DNA of 64,000 nt from Chitinophaga dinghuensis (GCF_003259435.1 NZ_QLMA01000009.1:191313-255312), one strand, 5' to 3'; shown: positions 9,919 through 19,681, numbered from the stretch's first letter. Numbers and translations: made by a program. The notes: a model not told the origin generated them from the sequence alone.

Positions 9919-10377
9919 CTAATAATTGACTTTAAAAGTCCCGTCCGTTAAAGGTTTTTCAATTTCACCACTGGTTAAAGTGCCGGAGAATGTACCTTCG
10001 GCATGTTTACTATTGATGCTAGTTAAATTAATTGTGATCCCTGTTCCCATACAGTAATACATTACCTTATTCGCCTTGACATCCGATAAAATCAGGAAAA
10101 CATCCGTATTATACTGACCTGTCTTGGCGGAATCCGGGAAAAACAGGGTGAGCGACATATGCTGATTAAAGTTGTTCGTGATACCATTGATGGTTAAGGC
10201 CATCTTCTTTTCGGCAGTATCCCGCGCCAACGTCGTTTCCGTAGAGGATGACGTATAAGTCATATCTCCTATCTGAAAACTAAAATAACTGACAGGTATC
10301 CCTTCCTTGGACGACCCACAGCCGGTAAAAACAGTTACTATGGCAATTAATGCCACTAACCATAGGGTAAATCTCAT
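9919..10377 (-). CDS. Small hypothetical lipoprotein
   Basis: A 152-residue predicted lipoprotein. The signal peptide ends in a TGC lipobox at about Cys20, followed by GSSKEG. The remainder is rich in beta-forming Thr, Ser and Ile (FSFQIGDMTYTSS, KMALTINGITNNF, GTFSGTLTSGEIEKPLTDGTFKVNY). This resembles small immunoglobulin- or lipocalin-like surface lipoproteins of Bacteroidota, but I do not recognise a named family. It lies upstream of, and on the same strand as, the Oar-like receptor, separated by a terminator. Function unknown. Confidence 0.65.
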   Translation of the reverse strand: MRFTLWLVALIAIVTVFTGCGSSKEGIPVSYFSFQIGDMTYTSSSTETTLARDTAEKKMALTINGITNNFNQHMSLTLFFPDSAKTGQYNTDVFLILSDVKANKVMYYCMGTGITINLTSINSKHAEGTFSGTLTSGEIEKPLTDGTFKVNY

Positions 10378-10748
10378 TGTTAATTATTTTGAGTGTTGAT
10401 GATATGCCCAGAAAATCCCGGAACGCAAGTAGCTGGCGTCAATTTCACAGGTATGGATATGCTGCTGGCCATGACTCATAGGCACAACGTCCCGGCCAGC
10501 AATCATTTTATAAATCGACATAGGATGCCGGTGAGCATCTTGGTATAGGGATAAAATATATCTGCAATATATGCAGAAAATTATAAATTATATAAAATAT
10601 TTATAAGAATAATTTATAAAGGGTTGTTTCGGGAGACGACAGCCGCTCAGAAGGCTTGTGTCTCTTTAAAATACATATTTAACAATATTTTTCTCCACCT
10701 AATTGCCTATTATTACGATCTTACGCCATTAATTAACTAAAGCGCATT
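10378..10748. other. Intergenic region before AAA+/TPR operon
   Basis: No gene was seen in these 371 bases, which separate divergent genes. Three structures are visible: GATGC/GCATC arms at 10524-10539, TCTGCA/TGCAGA arms at 10561-10577, and an imperfect hairpin (GAGAC with GTCTC, inner GCC with GGC) at 10633-10664 followed by TTT. The 10580-10620 part is extremely AT-rich. No exact TAnnTTTG was found before the ATPase gene. Confidence 0.5.
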
Positions 10749-12071
10749 ATGTCGTCCGAAGTGATCAAACAATTACAGGAAGCCGTGCAGTTTTCCCCGG
10801 AGAATGTGCCGCTACGACTGCACCTCGCTCAGGTGCTCCTGCAGGATTTTCAATATCAGCAGGCAGAAGAACAATACAGAAAAGTACTGGAACTCTCCCA
10901 TGATAATATACCAGCCCAGCTAGGACTGGCCCGCACTTTCTACCATCAGACGAAATATTCTGTGGCCATCGTTGTACTGGAACAACTGGAACACCAGGAC
11001 CCTGATAACTTCGATGCCCTCCTGCTCCATTGCAGAATATTGGTGAGAGAAAATTCCATGGAAGCAGCCAGAGATATGTATCAGCATCTGTTAGCACTCA
11101 ATCCCGGCTTCCGCGATGAAGCCCTGGATGGCTATTTCAGAATGCCGCAACAACAATCTGCCCCTTCTCTGGATGATGAAGAAGAAGAGGTGGAAAAAAT
11201 CTTCACCCTCGAAAAACCGGAGATCAATTTCGGCGACGTGGGCGGCATGGAAAGAGAAAAACAGGAAATAGACCTGAAAATTATAAAACCACTGCAATTC
11301 CCGGATCTGTATAAAGCCTACGGCAAAAAAGCCGGTGGCGGTATCTTATTATACGGCCCTCCAGGCTGCGGTAAAACCTACCTGGCGCGCGCTACCGCCG
11401 GCCAGATACAGGCAGAATTCATCAACGTCGGCATTCACGATGTGCTGGATATGTGGATCGGTAACAGTGAGAAAAACCTCCACAGCCTCTTTGAACTGGC
11501 CCGCCAGTCCAAACCATGCGTACTCTTCTTCGATGAAGTAGATGCCCTCGGCGCTAATCGCAGCTCTATGCGCAACAGCGGCGCCAGTCATCTCATCAAT
11601 CAATTCCTTTCCGAAATGGACGGCATCGCTGCCAACAACGACAATGTCCTGATCATCGGCGCCACCAACGCTCCTTGGAGCCTGGACCCGGCTTTCCGCC
11701 GCCCTGGCCGATTCGACAGAATCGTTTTCGTAGCTCCTCCAGATCAGGAAAGCCGCGAAGAAGTACTGCGCATCCAACTACGGAACAAACCTGTTGAAGC
11801 CATTGATTACCGCGCTATCGCTAAAGCAACCGCTGGCTATTCCGGCGCTGATCTGAAAGCTATCGTGGACCTGGCCATTGAAGATAAACTGATGGAAGCC
11901 TTACAGAAAGGTATTCCACAACCTATTACCCAGAAAGATTTGATGAAGGCTACCAAAACGCATCGCGCTACTACCAGGGAATGGTTCAATACCGCCCGCA
12001 ATTACGCGCTGTACTCCAACGAGGCCGGCCTCTACGACGACGTTTTGAAATACCTGGATATTAAGAAATAG
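10749..12071 (+). CDS. TPR-AAA+ ATPase (Cdc48/FtsH-like)
   Basis: A 440-residue ATPase with two parts. Residues 1-125 form about three TPR-like helical repeats. An acidic linker (LDDEEEEVEK, 141-150) leads to a single AAA+ domain. Seen: INFGDVGGME at 159-168 (the usual entry of Cdc48-type domains), Walker A GPPGCGKT at 203-210, Walker B LFFDEVDAL at 259-267, sensor 1 GATN at 304-307, and RRPGRFDR at 317-324 with the arginine fingers. All catalytic residues look intact. There is no protease domain and no membrane segment. It is followed after only 3 bases by the first of three TPR membrane proteins, so it probably works with them, perhaps as a remodelling or unfolding motor. The role is inference. 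Confidence 0.85.
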   Translation: MSSEVIKQLQEAVQFSPENVPLRLHLAQVLLQDFQYQQAEEQYRKVLELSHDNIPAQLGLARTFYHQTKYSVAIVVLEQLEHQDPDNFDALLLHCRILVRENSMEAARDMYQHLLALNPGFRDEALDGYFRMPQQQSAPSLDDEEEEVEKIFTLEKPEINFGDVGGMEREKQEIDLKIIKPLQFPDLYKAYGKKAGGGILLYGPPGCGKTYLARATAGQIQAEFINVGIHDVLDMWIGNSEKNLHSLFELARQSKPCVLFFDEVDALGANRSSMRNSGASHLINQFLSEMDGIAANNDNVLIIGATNAPWSLDPAFRRPGRFDRIVFVAPPDQESREEVLRIQLRNKPVEAIDYRAIAKATAGYSGADLKAIVDLAIEDKLMEALQKGIPQPITQKDLMKATKTHRATTREWFNTARNYALYSNEAGLYDDVLKYLDIKK

Positions 12072-12074
12072 CAT

Positions 12075-13301
12075 ATGGCTTTATTGATACAACGCGCTCA
12101 ATTGCTCATGCAACAAGGCCGTGTACAGGATGCAGTCACCACTTTACGCCAACATCTCAGCACTTACGCCAACGATATTGACGGACTTTTTCTACTGACC
12201 ATCTGCTACCTGGAATTAAATAATATTGAAGAAGCAGAACACATCATCAGCACCGCGCTCGGTATGGCGCCTGCTGATGATAGGTTCCTATACCTGCGCT
12301 CCCGGATCGCATTTAACAGAAATCAGTTTAGCGCTGCCATTATCGCCATCGGTGAAGCAGTCGCCGTAAACCCGAACGAACCAGATTATTTCGCTATGTG
12401 GAGCCAAATTCTGCTCTACAAAAAGGACTACCAGGAAGCCCTCGCCAAAGCGGAAGAAGGACTCGCCCTGGACCCTGAAAATCAAGCCTGCCTTAATCTG
12501 CGATCCAATGCGTTGTTTAACCTGGGCCGAAAAGAAGAGGCCTTTTCAGACCTCCGCGAAGCCCTGGAACGTAACCCGGAAAACGCTTATACACACGCAA
12601 ATATCGGCTGGAAATGGCTACAGGCCGGCGATCATCGCCAGGCGCTGGAACATTTCAGAGAATCCCTGAAACTGGACCCCAACCAATCTTTCGCCAAAGA
12701 AGGTATGGTGCAGGCCATGAAAGCCAGATATTGGCTCTATCGCCAGTTCCTGAAATACGCCTTCTTCATGGGCAAACAGAAAGCTGGCGTACAATGGGGA
12801 ATTATCATCGCGATTTTTATTTTAGGTCGTATAGCCAGTAACGTATTTTTCCCGCTATACATCCTGTTTGCTGTAATGGCCATCAGCACCTGGCTGATCT
12901 TACCTATCAGCAATCTTTTCCTGCGACTGAACCCATACGGCCGCTATGCCCTTACTCCTGAAGAAACCCGGGTATCCACCATCGTAGGTATTCTCCTACT
13001 GGTAGCGCTACTCTCGGCAGGCGCCTTCTGGATTACATCCTTCGTCCCATTCGTGGCACTCGCCATTACATCGGGAGTAATGATGCTACCAGTTTCCAGC
13101 CTGTATGCCTCGCAGGATAAAAAGAAAAGAACCTTATTCCTTGTATACACCCTGGCACTGGCGGTGATGGGCCTGGGCGGGATCTGGATGTCTTTCTCTC
13201 TGGGCGGCGATTTTGATAATAATATATGCATGAATATAATGCTGATAGGGGTATTCATCTATCAGTTAATGGCCAACTTCGTGATTAGTCGGGGCCGTTG
13301 A
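12075..13301 (+). CDS. TPR six-TM membrane protein, paralog 1
   Basis: A 408-residue protein. The N-terminal half (to about residue 225) is made of TPR repeats, for example AKAEEGLALDPENQACLNLRSNALFNLG and the next repeat at GDHRQALEHFRESLKLDPN (split here for length). The C-terminal part, from about 235, has roughly six hydrophobic segments, the first pair containing FFPLYILFAVM. There is no signal peptide, so the TPR part should face the cytosol. The gene starts 3 bases after the ATPase stop, implying translational coupling. It is homologous to the next two genes over its whole length. I do not recognise a named family beyond TPR. Confidence 0.78.
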   Translation: MALLIQRAQLLMQQGRVQDAVTTLRQHLSTYANDIDGLFLLTICYLELNNIEEAEHIISTALGMAPADDRFLYLRSRIAFNRNQFSAAIIAIGEAVAVNPNEPDYFAMWSQILLYKKDYQEALAKAEEGLALDPENQACLNLRSNALFNLGRKEEAFSDLREALERNPENAYTHANIGWKWLQAGDHRQALEHFRESLKLDPNQSFAKEGMVQAMKARYWLYRQFLKYAFFMGKQKAGVQWGIIIAIFILGRIASNVFFPLYILFAVMAISTWLILPISNLFLRLNPYGRYALTPEETRVSTIVGILLLVALLSAGAFWITSFVPFVALAITSGVMMLPVSSLYASQDKKKRTLFLVYTLALAVMGLGGIWMSFSLGGDFDNNICMNIMLIGVFIYQLMANFVISRGR

Positions 13302-13346
13302 TGATTTTGAACTATCCGTATATCGCCCACTAACCTATGAAACCCT

Positions 13347-14573
13347 ATGACATCTGCTGTGATTCAACGTGCGCAAATTCTAATAGAACAGCGCCGTTTT
13401 CAGGACGCTATTTCCTATATACTGGAACATCTTGCGTCCCTCCCCAATAATAGCTATGCCCTTTATCTCCTAGCATTCTGTCATATCCAGCTACAACAAA
13501 TAGATGAGGCAGAGATAGTGGTAAACAATGCCCTTGCAATAGATCCTACACGAGATACATTATTTTTTCTAAAGGCTAGAATTGCCTTTATGAAAGACGA
13601 GTACCAGGATGCTATTCAGGCTATTAAAGAGGCGATAGCCATCAACCCCCAAGAGGCAGATTATTTTGCTTTCTGGAGTCAGGTCTTACTCTCTAAAAGT
13701 TTTTATAAAGAAGGCCTCGCCAAAGCAGAAGAAGGGCTGGCCCTGGCTCCGGAACATGAGAACTGTCTTAATATGCGCTCAAACGCACTTTATTACCTAG
13801 GTAAAAAAGATGCTGCATTCTCGGATTTGAAAGATGTACTCAGCCGCAACCCGGAAGATGCCTATTCTCATGCCAGTTTGGGCTGGAAAAGACTGGAAGC
13901 TGGGGATCATCGCCAGGCGGTGGAAGACTTCCGGGAATCACTACGGCTGCACCCCAATCAGCTATGGTCAAAAAGAGGAGCCCTGCAGGCACTTCAGGCC
14001 AGGTACCTGATATTTCGGCAGATATTGAAATATACCTTCTTTATGAAGCGCCAGGGATTGTTTATCCAGTTATTCCTCATTGTAGGAATACTGGTACTGG
14101 GGCATCTTATCAGCCAGGTATTCTTTCCATTATACTTATTATTTGCAATGATGGCTGTAGCTCCATGGTTGATGGATCCTTTGAGTGACCTCTTTTTACG
14201 ATTTCACTTAAAGGAGCGTCCTATTGCTGCTGAGGAGCAATCCGGCTTATCCTCGCTGACAGGTATACTCTTTAACATAGCCATTACAGCCGCTGTTGGA
14301 TACTGCGTAACAGCTATTCATCCTTTGTTGGGACTCGCTGCTATTATAGGCGGTATGATGCTGCCGGTTATCAATGTCTTTTCAACCTATGACGGCAGGC
14401 CCCCCAGTACCATTATCATTTGCTATATCCTGATAATAGCAGCCATGGGAATTACTGGTATTGGGATAACCATAGCCTCCCGTGATCCTTTTAGTATATG
14501 CATGTCCGTTATAGTGATTGCCGCATTTATTTATCAACTTTTGGCAAAATTTGTTTTCAGTCAGAAAAAATGA
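13347..14573 (+). CDS. TPR six-TM membrane protein, paralog 2
   Basis: A 408-residue paralog of the preceding gene with the same layout: TPR repeats to about residue 225, then about six membrane segments. Conserved blocks include VIQRAQIL at the start, LAKAEEGLAL, GDHRQAVEDFRESLRL, KYTFFM just before the first membrane segment and FFPLYLLFAMM inside it. By eye roughly half of the residues in the TPR half match paralog 1. The gap to paralog 1 is 45 bases and to paralog 3 is 34 bases, with no terminator in either, which supports one transcript. Base composition is more AT-rich than in paralog 1. Confidence 0.77.
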   Translation: MTSAVIQRAQILIEQRRFQDAISYILEHLASLPNNSYALYLLAFCHIQLQQIDEAEIVVNNALAIDPTRDTLFFLKARIAFMKDEYQDAIQAIKEAIAINPQEADYFAFWSQVLLSKSFYKEGLAKAEEGLALAPEHENCLNMRSNALYYLGKKDAAFSDLKDVLSRNPEDAYSHASLGWKRLEAGDHRQAVEDFRESLRLHPNQLWSKRGALQALQARYLIFRQILKYTFFMKRQGLFIQLFLIVGILVLGHLISQVFFPLYLLFAMMAVAPWLMDPLSDLFLRFHLKERPIAAEEQSGLSSLTGILFNIAITAAVGYCVTAIHPLLGLAAIIGGMMLPVINVFSTYDGRPPSTIIICYILIIAAMGITGIGITIASRDPFSICMSVIVIAAFIYQLLAKFVFSQKK

Positions 14574-14607
14574 TTTTTTAAATACCAGTAACTTAATACC
14601 ATAACCT

Positions 14608-15843
14608 GTGAATCCTTCTCTATCTGCAGACATTCAACGTGCACGAATACTAATAGATCAAAGACGATATCGGGATGCTATTCCCTACTTGCTGGAACAT
14701 CTTGCTTCCTGTCCCAATGATATATACTGCCTGTCTGTATTGGCGGAATGCCATATTAATCTGGGCAAACTAATTGACGCAACCCGGGTTATTGACAGTG
14801 CCCTCGCTATTAGTCCTGCTGACGACAAACTAATGTACCTTAAATCCAGGGTGGCCTTTTATAAAAAACGGCTGGATACTTCTATTCAGCATCTCGAAGA
14901 AGCAATCGCCATCAATCCGAATCAGCCGAGCTATTTTGCTGCATGGGGAGAAGTCCTCATGTATAAGAATGATTTTACACAGGTTCTCGCTAAAGCAGAA
15001 CAAGGGCTGGCGCTGGATCCGGAAAACAGTATCTGCCTTAGCCTGCGCTCTCATGCCCTGTTTCAGCTGGGTAAAACGGCAACGGCTATTTCGGATCTGG
15101 AGCACATGCTAAGTCAAAATCCGGAAGATGTGGGATTGCATTGCAGTCTGGGCTGGAAATGGCTGGAAGTCGGCGATTATCCCAGGGCAACAGGTTATTT
15201 GCGGGAGTCGCTACGACTGGATCCTAACTATGATTGGGCGAATCAGGGGATATTACTTGCCATGCAGGCGAAGTATTGGGTTTGTCGCCCATACATAAAG
15301 TATAATTTCCTTTTTAAGACACATGTCAGAAGGCTGCTATTGGGGCTCCTGGTAGGCTTTCCTTTATTAGGTTATTGGATCAGTGTTCTCTTTCTGCCAT
15401 TATATATCGTATTAGCGGTGATGTTATTATCTCCCTGGCTGGTATTGCCAATAGGTAATATCATGTTGTTGTTTAGCCGGTCTGGCAGAACCGCGCTCCC
15501 GAGTGTACAAACAAGGATTTCTTCAGCAATAGGTTTCCTCCTTTTGATGATAATTGCGGCAACTGCCGGATATTGGCTGATGACTACCAAGTTCCTGCTG
15601 GCCATTGGTATGGTGGCCGGTGCCTTGATCTTACCTTTAGGTTCTGTGTATTTGTCGCACAAGAAAGTACGCTGGCCACTGGCATCTTTTTATACCTGGC
15701 TACTCGCTGTTTTAGGGATAATCGGCATCTATCGCACTATTGCAAGTGGTCATTTATTCAATGGCTGGATGATAGCGATGTTTATTGCGTTATATATCTT
15801 CCAGCTTTTTGCACTTAAAGTATTTGGTCAATTACGGAAATGA
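14608..15843 (+). CDS. TPR six-TM membrane protein, paralog 3
   Basis: A 411-residue third paralog with the same TPR-then-membrane layout. Conserved blocks are DIQRARIL, LAKAEQGLAL, KYNFLF before the first membrane segment and LPLYIVLAVM within it. The start is a GTG: the next in-frame ATG would remove the first two TPR units, and the GTG start aligns with the starts of paralogs 1 and 2. It is the last gene of the cluster and ends at a very strong terminator shared with gyrB on the other strand. It has diverged more from paralog 1 than paralog 2 has, especially in the membrane part. Confidence 0.75.
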   Translation: MNPSLSADIQRARILIDQRRYRDAIPYLLEHLASCPNDIYCLSVLAECHINLGKLIDATRVIDSALAISPADDKLMYLKSRVAFYKKRLDTSIQHLEEAIAINPNQPSYFAAWGEVLMYKNDFTQVLAKAEQGLALDPENSICLSLRSHALFQLGKTATAISDLEHMLSQNPEDVGLHCSLGWKWLEVGDYPRATGYLRESLRLDPNYDWANQGILLAMQAKYWVCRPYIKYNFLFKTHVRRLLLGLLVGFPLLGYWISVLFLPLYIVLAVMLLSPWLVLPIGNIMLLFSRSGRTALPSVQTRISSAIGFLLLMIIAATAGYWLMTTKFLLAIGMVAGALILPLGSVYLSHKKVRWPLASFYTWLLAVLGIIGIYRTIASGHLFNGWMIAMFIALYIFQLFALKVFGQLRK

Positions 15844-15889
15844 ATATAATAAGGAAGGGCCTGCAGTCGCAGGCCCTTCCTTATTATAT
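15844..15889. terminator. Strong bidirectional terminator
   Basis: A perfect 21-bp stem (arms 15844-15864 and 15869-15889) with a 4-base AGTC loop lies between convergent paralog 3 and gyrB. Confidence 0.92.
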
Positions 15890-15902
15890 ATATGCTCTTT
15901 TA

Positions 15903-17882
15903 TTATGCATCAATCTTAGCATATTTCGCATGAGATTCAATGAACTCACGACGAGGAGGAACTTCGTCTCCCATTAACATACTGAACACGCGATCTGCTT
16001 CTGCAGCGCTTTCAATAGTTACTTGTTTCAGGGTACGATTATCCGGATTCATGGTGGTATCCCACAGCTGTTCTGCGTTCATCTCACCAAGACCTTTATA
16101 TCGTTGAACAGTAACGCTGTCTTCACGGCCATTACCCGCAATACGCGCGATAGCTGCTCTACGTTGTTCTTCTGTCCAGCAATACTCCTGATCTTTACCT
16201 TTCTTCACCAGGTACAGCGGCGGTTGTGCGATGTACACATATCCTTGCTCCACCATCGCTTTCATATAACGGAATACGAAAGTCAGGATCAGCGTTGCGA
16301 TGTGGCTACCATCCACGTCGGCATCCGTCATGATGATCAGTTTGTGATAGCGCAGTTTAGCGAGATTCAGGGCTTTTTCATCTTCTTCTGTACCGATGGT
16401 AACACCCAGAGCAGTGAAGATATTCTTGATCTCTTCGTTCTCGTAGATCTTGTGCTCCATCGCTTTTTCTACGTTGAGGATTTTACCTCTCAGTGGCAGA
16501 ATCGCCTGGAACTGACGGTTACGGCCTTGTTTGGCTGTACCACCCGCGGAATCCCCTTCGACAAGGTACAATTCGCATTTTTCAGGATCATTATCAGAAC
16601 AGTCTGCCAGTTTACCAGGAAGACCGCTACCAGTCATAACGCTTTTACGTTGTACCAGCTGACGGGCTTTACGGGCAGCTTCACGTGCCTGCGCTGCAAG
16701 AACTACTTTATTAATAACGGTCTTAGCTTCGCGAGGATGTTCTTCCAGGTAAGCTTCCAGTACGCTGGCAACAGAACTGTCTACCACACCCATTACATCG
16801 GAGTTACCGAGTTTGGTTTTGGTCTGACCTTCGAACTGAGGCTCAGGTACTTTTACGCTAATAATAGCGCTCAGACCTTCGCGGAAGTCATCTCCGGTTA
16901 CTTCTACCTTCGATTTCTCAAATAATTTATTCTTATCGCCATAGGACTTGAATACACGGGTGATCGCACGGCGGAAACCGGCAACGTGCGTACCACCTTC
17001 TATGGTGTTGATGTTATTCACATAAGAGAAAATGCTCTCACTGAAAGAGTCATTATATAACAATGCTACTTCCACAGCAACATTAGAATCTTTATCCTGT
17101 GCTTCGATAAAGATAGGCGCTGGCAACAATGCATTTCTGCGACCATTCTTATCAAGCATCTGTACAAACTCCATAATACCGCCTTCAGAATAGAAAACTT
17201 CTTTATGGAATTGACCATTCTCGTCTTTCTCACGCTCGTCCGTGAGGGTAATACGAATCTGGCGATTCAGATAAGCCAGTTCGCGTAAACGACCAGCTAG
17301 GATTTCTCTGTTATAGGTGGTTTCCTTAAAGATTTCGCTATCTGGCTTGAAGTGAACGGTAGTACCAGTACTATCCGCTACGCCGATCTCACGTACGGCA
17401 TACTGTGGAATACCACGATGGTATTCCTGCTCGAAGATCTTGCCTTCAGTACGAACAGTAACATGCTGACGGGAGCTGAGCGCATTCACGCAACTCACAC
17501 CCACACCGTGCAGACCTCCGGATACCTTATAGGTGTTTTTGTCGAATTTACCACCGGCATGCAGTACAGTCATTACTACTTCCAGTGCTGAACGTCCCTC
17601 TTTTGGAATAATACCTACAGGGATACCACGGCCATCATCTACCACACGGATGGAATTATCTTCCAAGATAGTTACATCAATGTTTTTGCAATATCCGGCC
17701 AGCGCCTCATCGATAGAGTTATCCACAACCTCGTAAACCAGGTGGTGTAAACCCTTAATACCGATATCGCCAATGTACATGGCCGGGCGCTTGCGCACGG
17801 CTTCCAGACCTTCCAATACTTGGATGCTCCCCGCATTATAACTGTTGCTGGGGCTGGTTGCTTGCACTAATTCTTCGCTCAT
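15903..17882 (-). CDS. gyrB: DNA gyrase subunit B
   Basis: The ATPase subunit of DNA gyrase, 659 residues, close to the usual length for bacteria lacking the extra C-terminal insertion. The GHKL ATPase domain has YEVVDNSIDEA (catalytic Glu and Mg-binding Asn near 51-55), DDGRGIPV and GGLHGVG. The TOPRIM domain has EGDSAGG and the acidic DADVDGSHI. The C-terminal ends in RYKGLGEMN and EFIESHAKYA, as expected of GyrB. ParE is an alternative in principle, but the motif details and length favour GyrB. gyrA is not in the window. Confidence 0.95.
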   Translation of the reverse strand: MSEELVQATSPSNSYNAGSIQVLEGLEAVRKRPAMYIGDIGIKGLHHLVYEVVDNSIDEALAGYCKNIDVTILEDNSIRVVDDGRGIPVGIIPKEGRSALEVVMTVLHAGGKFDKNTYKVSGGLHGVGVSCVNALSSRQHVTVRTEGKIFEQEYHRGIPQYAVREIGVADSTGTTVHFKPDSEIFKETTYNREILAGRLRELAYLNRQIRITLTDEREKDENGQFHKEVFYSEGGIMEFVQMLDKNGRRNALLPAPIFIEAQDKDSNVAVEVALLYNDSFSESIFSYVNNINTIEGGTHVAGFRRAITRVFKSYGDKNKLFEKSKVEVTGDDFREGLSAIISVKVPEPQFEGQTKTKLGNSDVMGVVDSSVASVLEAYLEEHPREAKTVINKVVLAAQAREAARKARQLVQRKSVMTGSGLPGKLADCSDNDPEKCELYLVEGDSAGGTAKQGRNRQFQAILPLRGKILNVEKAMEHKIYENEEIKNIFTALGVTIGTEEDEKALNLAKLRYHKLIIMTDADVDGSHIATLILTFVFRYMKAMVEQGYVYIAQPPLYLVKKGKDQEYCWTEEQRRAAIARIAGNGREDSVTVQRYKGLGEMNAEQLWDTTMNPDNRTLKQVTIESAAEADRVFSMLMGDEVPPRREFIESHAKYAKIDA

Positions 17883-17928
17883 ATGTTGGTGTAAAATCTA
17901 TTAGAAATAAAATGTGTCGACAATCATG

Positions 17929-17958
17929 CAAAAGTACGAAAAATAAGCCTTATTTCAA
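17929..17958 (-). promoter_or_regulatory. gyrB promoter
   Basis: On the minus strand TTG (17956-17958) and TACTTTTG (17929-17936) are separated by exactly 19 bases, a full match to the Bacteroidota housekeeping promoter. The predicted leader is about 40 bases. Confidence 0.78.
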
Positions 17959-18004
17959 TAAAAAAACAACTGTTTTTAAGTAGGATGGATGTAGAGTTTT
18001 CTTT

Positions 18005-19681
18005 CTATATTTTGCCAGTCCCTGCGGTTTCTTTTACGCCCGCGAAAATCGTTTTCCAAATAAGATTGAAAAAAGACTTCCGGATATCCCGCTGTAGCGT
18101 AGGCCGACTAATTCTTACATTCTCTCCAGGCAAAGGATTACTTTCTTTCAGCGCCATAATATTAGCCAATAAGCTGATAAGCCCCTTCCTCACATACTCA
18201 TTATGTGCTTTATCCTCTTTAAGAATGGCAATTCTGAGATGATCGTACAGTAGTTTCACCTGTCCGGAAGCTTTACGCTCGTCTCCCTTAATCTGGAAAC
18301 TCAGTTCATTGATATGGCAGGACCGGATTTCCACTTTTCCTAAGGGTTTGGTAACAGGATTTAACTCCTTGCCATTCATATTTTTCAGCTCCCCGGATAC
18401 AGCAAAATTACCGGTTTTACTGCCAAGGATGAAATCAAAACGGGCTGTCAATTTGCCACTATTCATCAAAATGGCATCTATATCAGCAGTACAATGATTA
18501 TTCCTTTGCACCAGGGAATCCACATTGGTGATATTCAAAAATCGACCATTAATATTGCTGAAACGGAGCTCCCCACTACGTCCGGATTCGGGATTTGTTT
18601 CCATATACTGCATATTCACCCGATGCCCCATTAAGGTATCTATTACTATTGGCACCGCAAATTTGGCCAATACCTGGTTTGGGAACTGCCCCAGTTTATC
18701 TCCTGGCGGCAAGGGCAAGCTTCTGTCGCGGTAAATTTCAAGTTTTCCCCCTCCTATTACCACTTTATCTGCCCAGATCTGCTGAGCCTGCAATAATAAT
18801 TTCGGATTAATATTATATACCGCGATATCGCTTAATATCGCATAGTAATAGTCTTGCTGGTAACCCAATAACTGTTGAAAAGCCTCTTTTTCGTACCTGG
18901 GATTGACTTCTATACCTCCAATTCTGAGGGTTCGTTCTGCTGCTTCATAGCGTATTCCAGTGATATTCAATGAATAAAGACTATCCTTGGTAAGAGAGGT
19001 GTAATTCCGCATCCCGATCTCATAATTCCGGGCATACAGGAAGCGGGTAGGGTCGTTCAGGGCTTGTGAATCAATCAGGAAATCGTTTACCCGGATATCC
19101 AGGTTCTGGAACTCATGCAGCACTACTGAGGAATCCTTCCTGATAAACTTGTACCTGACATGCGTGCTGTCCAGCGCAAGAGTGCCAATCAGAATAGATT
19201 TCATTTTGGGAGATATATGCTGATAAGCCGTCAGCGGTTTACTCGTATCGCGGACATTGGCGTTTTGTTCTATAATAATTGTTGGACTGCTTACCTTCAA
19301 CAGGCCTGCATTCAGTTCTTTATTGCGGAAATACCGCCATGGTTTAAAGTATTTTAACTCCAGTTTATCCACACTGACCAGGTATATTTCGGGAGGAGCT
19401 GTATGGTTTTTCCGCATCCGTTCATAAACAGCGGTATCCAGTACCATACTGGCTTTCTCAATGGTTACACTGCCAGTGAGCACATTTAGTCGGGCACTTT
19501 TATACTCCACTTTGTACAAACTGTCCGATATCTCCTGTACATAACTTTTCAGTTCTTCCCGCATCATGCCGTTCCAGCGTTGATTCAGGTAAAATCCCAG
19601 CGCGAAGATTAATCCTGCCAATATCCCGGCAATGACCATGACCGCCTTAAAAGTCTTGTTGATATTATACTTCCTTCCCAT
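18005..19681 (-). CDS. AsmA/DUF748-like membrane-anchored protein
   Basis: A 558-residue protein with one N-terminal membrane segment (about residues 13-32) and a long beta-rich periplasmic region. Repeated stretches such as SVTIEKASMVLD, VDKLELKYFKPWRYF and VEIRSCHINELSFQIKG resemble AsmA/TamB/DUF748 proteins, which are involved in lipid transport or outer-membrane upkeep. The C-terminal tail is basic and amphipathic (ISLLANIMALKESNPLPGENVRI). It lies upstream of gyrB on the same strand, but gyrB has its own promoter. The family call is by pattern only; a direct role is not known. Confidence 0.55.
   Translation of the reverse strand: MGRKYNINKTFKAVMVIAGILAGLIFALGFYLNQRWNGMMREELKSYVQEISDSLYKVEYKSARLNVLTGSVTIEKASMVLDTAVYERMRKNHTAPPEIYLVSVDKLELKYFKPWRYFRNKELNAGLLKVSSPTIIIEQNANVRDTSKPLTAYQHISPKMKSILIGTLALDSTHVRYKFIRKDSSVVLHEFQNLDIRVNDFLIDSQALNDPTRFLYARNYEIGMRNYTSLTKDSLYSLNITGIRYEAAERTLRIGGIEVNPRYEKEAFQQLLGYQQDYYYAILSDIAVYNINPKLLLQAQQIWADKVVIGGGKLEIYRDRSLPLPPGDKLGQFPNQVLAKFAVPIVIDTLMGHRVNMQYMETNPESGRSGELRFSNINGRFLNITNVDSLVQRNNHCTADIDAILMNSGKLTARFDFILGSKTGNFAVSGELKNMNGKELNPVTKPLGKVEIRSCHINELSFQIKGDERKASGQVKLLYDHLRIAILKEDKAHNEYVRKGLISLLANIMALKESNPLPGENVRISRPTLQRDIRKSFFNLIWKTIFAGVKETAGTGKI

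Noticed and set aside
16023..16925. Plus-strand frame of 300 codons inside gyrB
   Set aside because: gyrB is unmistakable on the other strand; the frame has no recognisable protein features.
15903..17882. gyrB as a marker of the chromosome origin
   Set aside because: No dnaA, dnaN or recF nearby and no box cluster.
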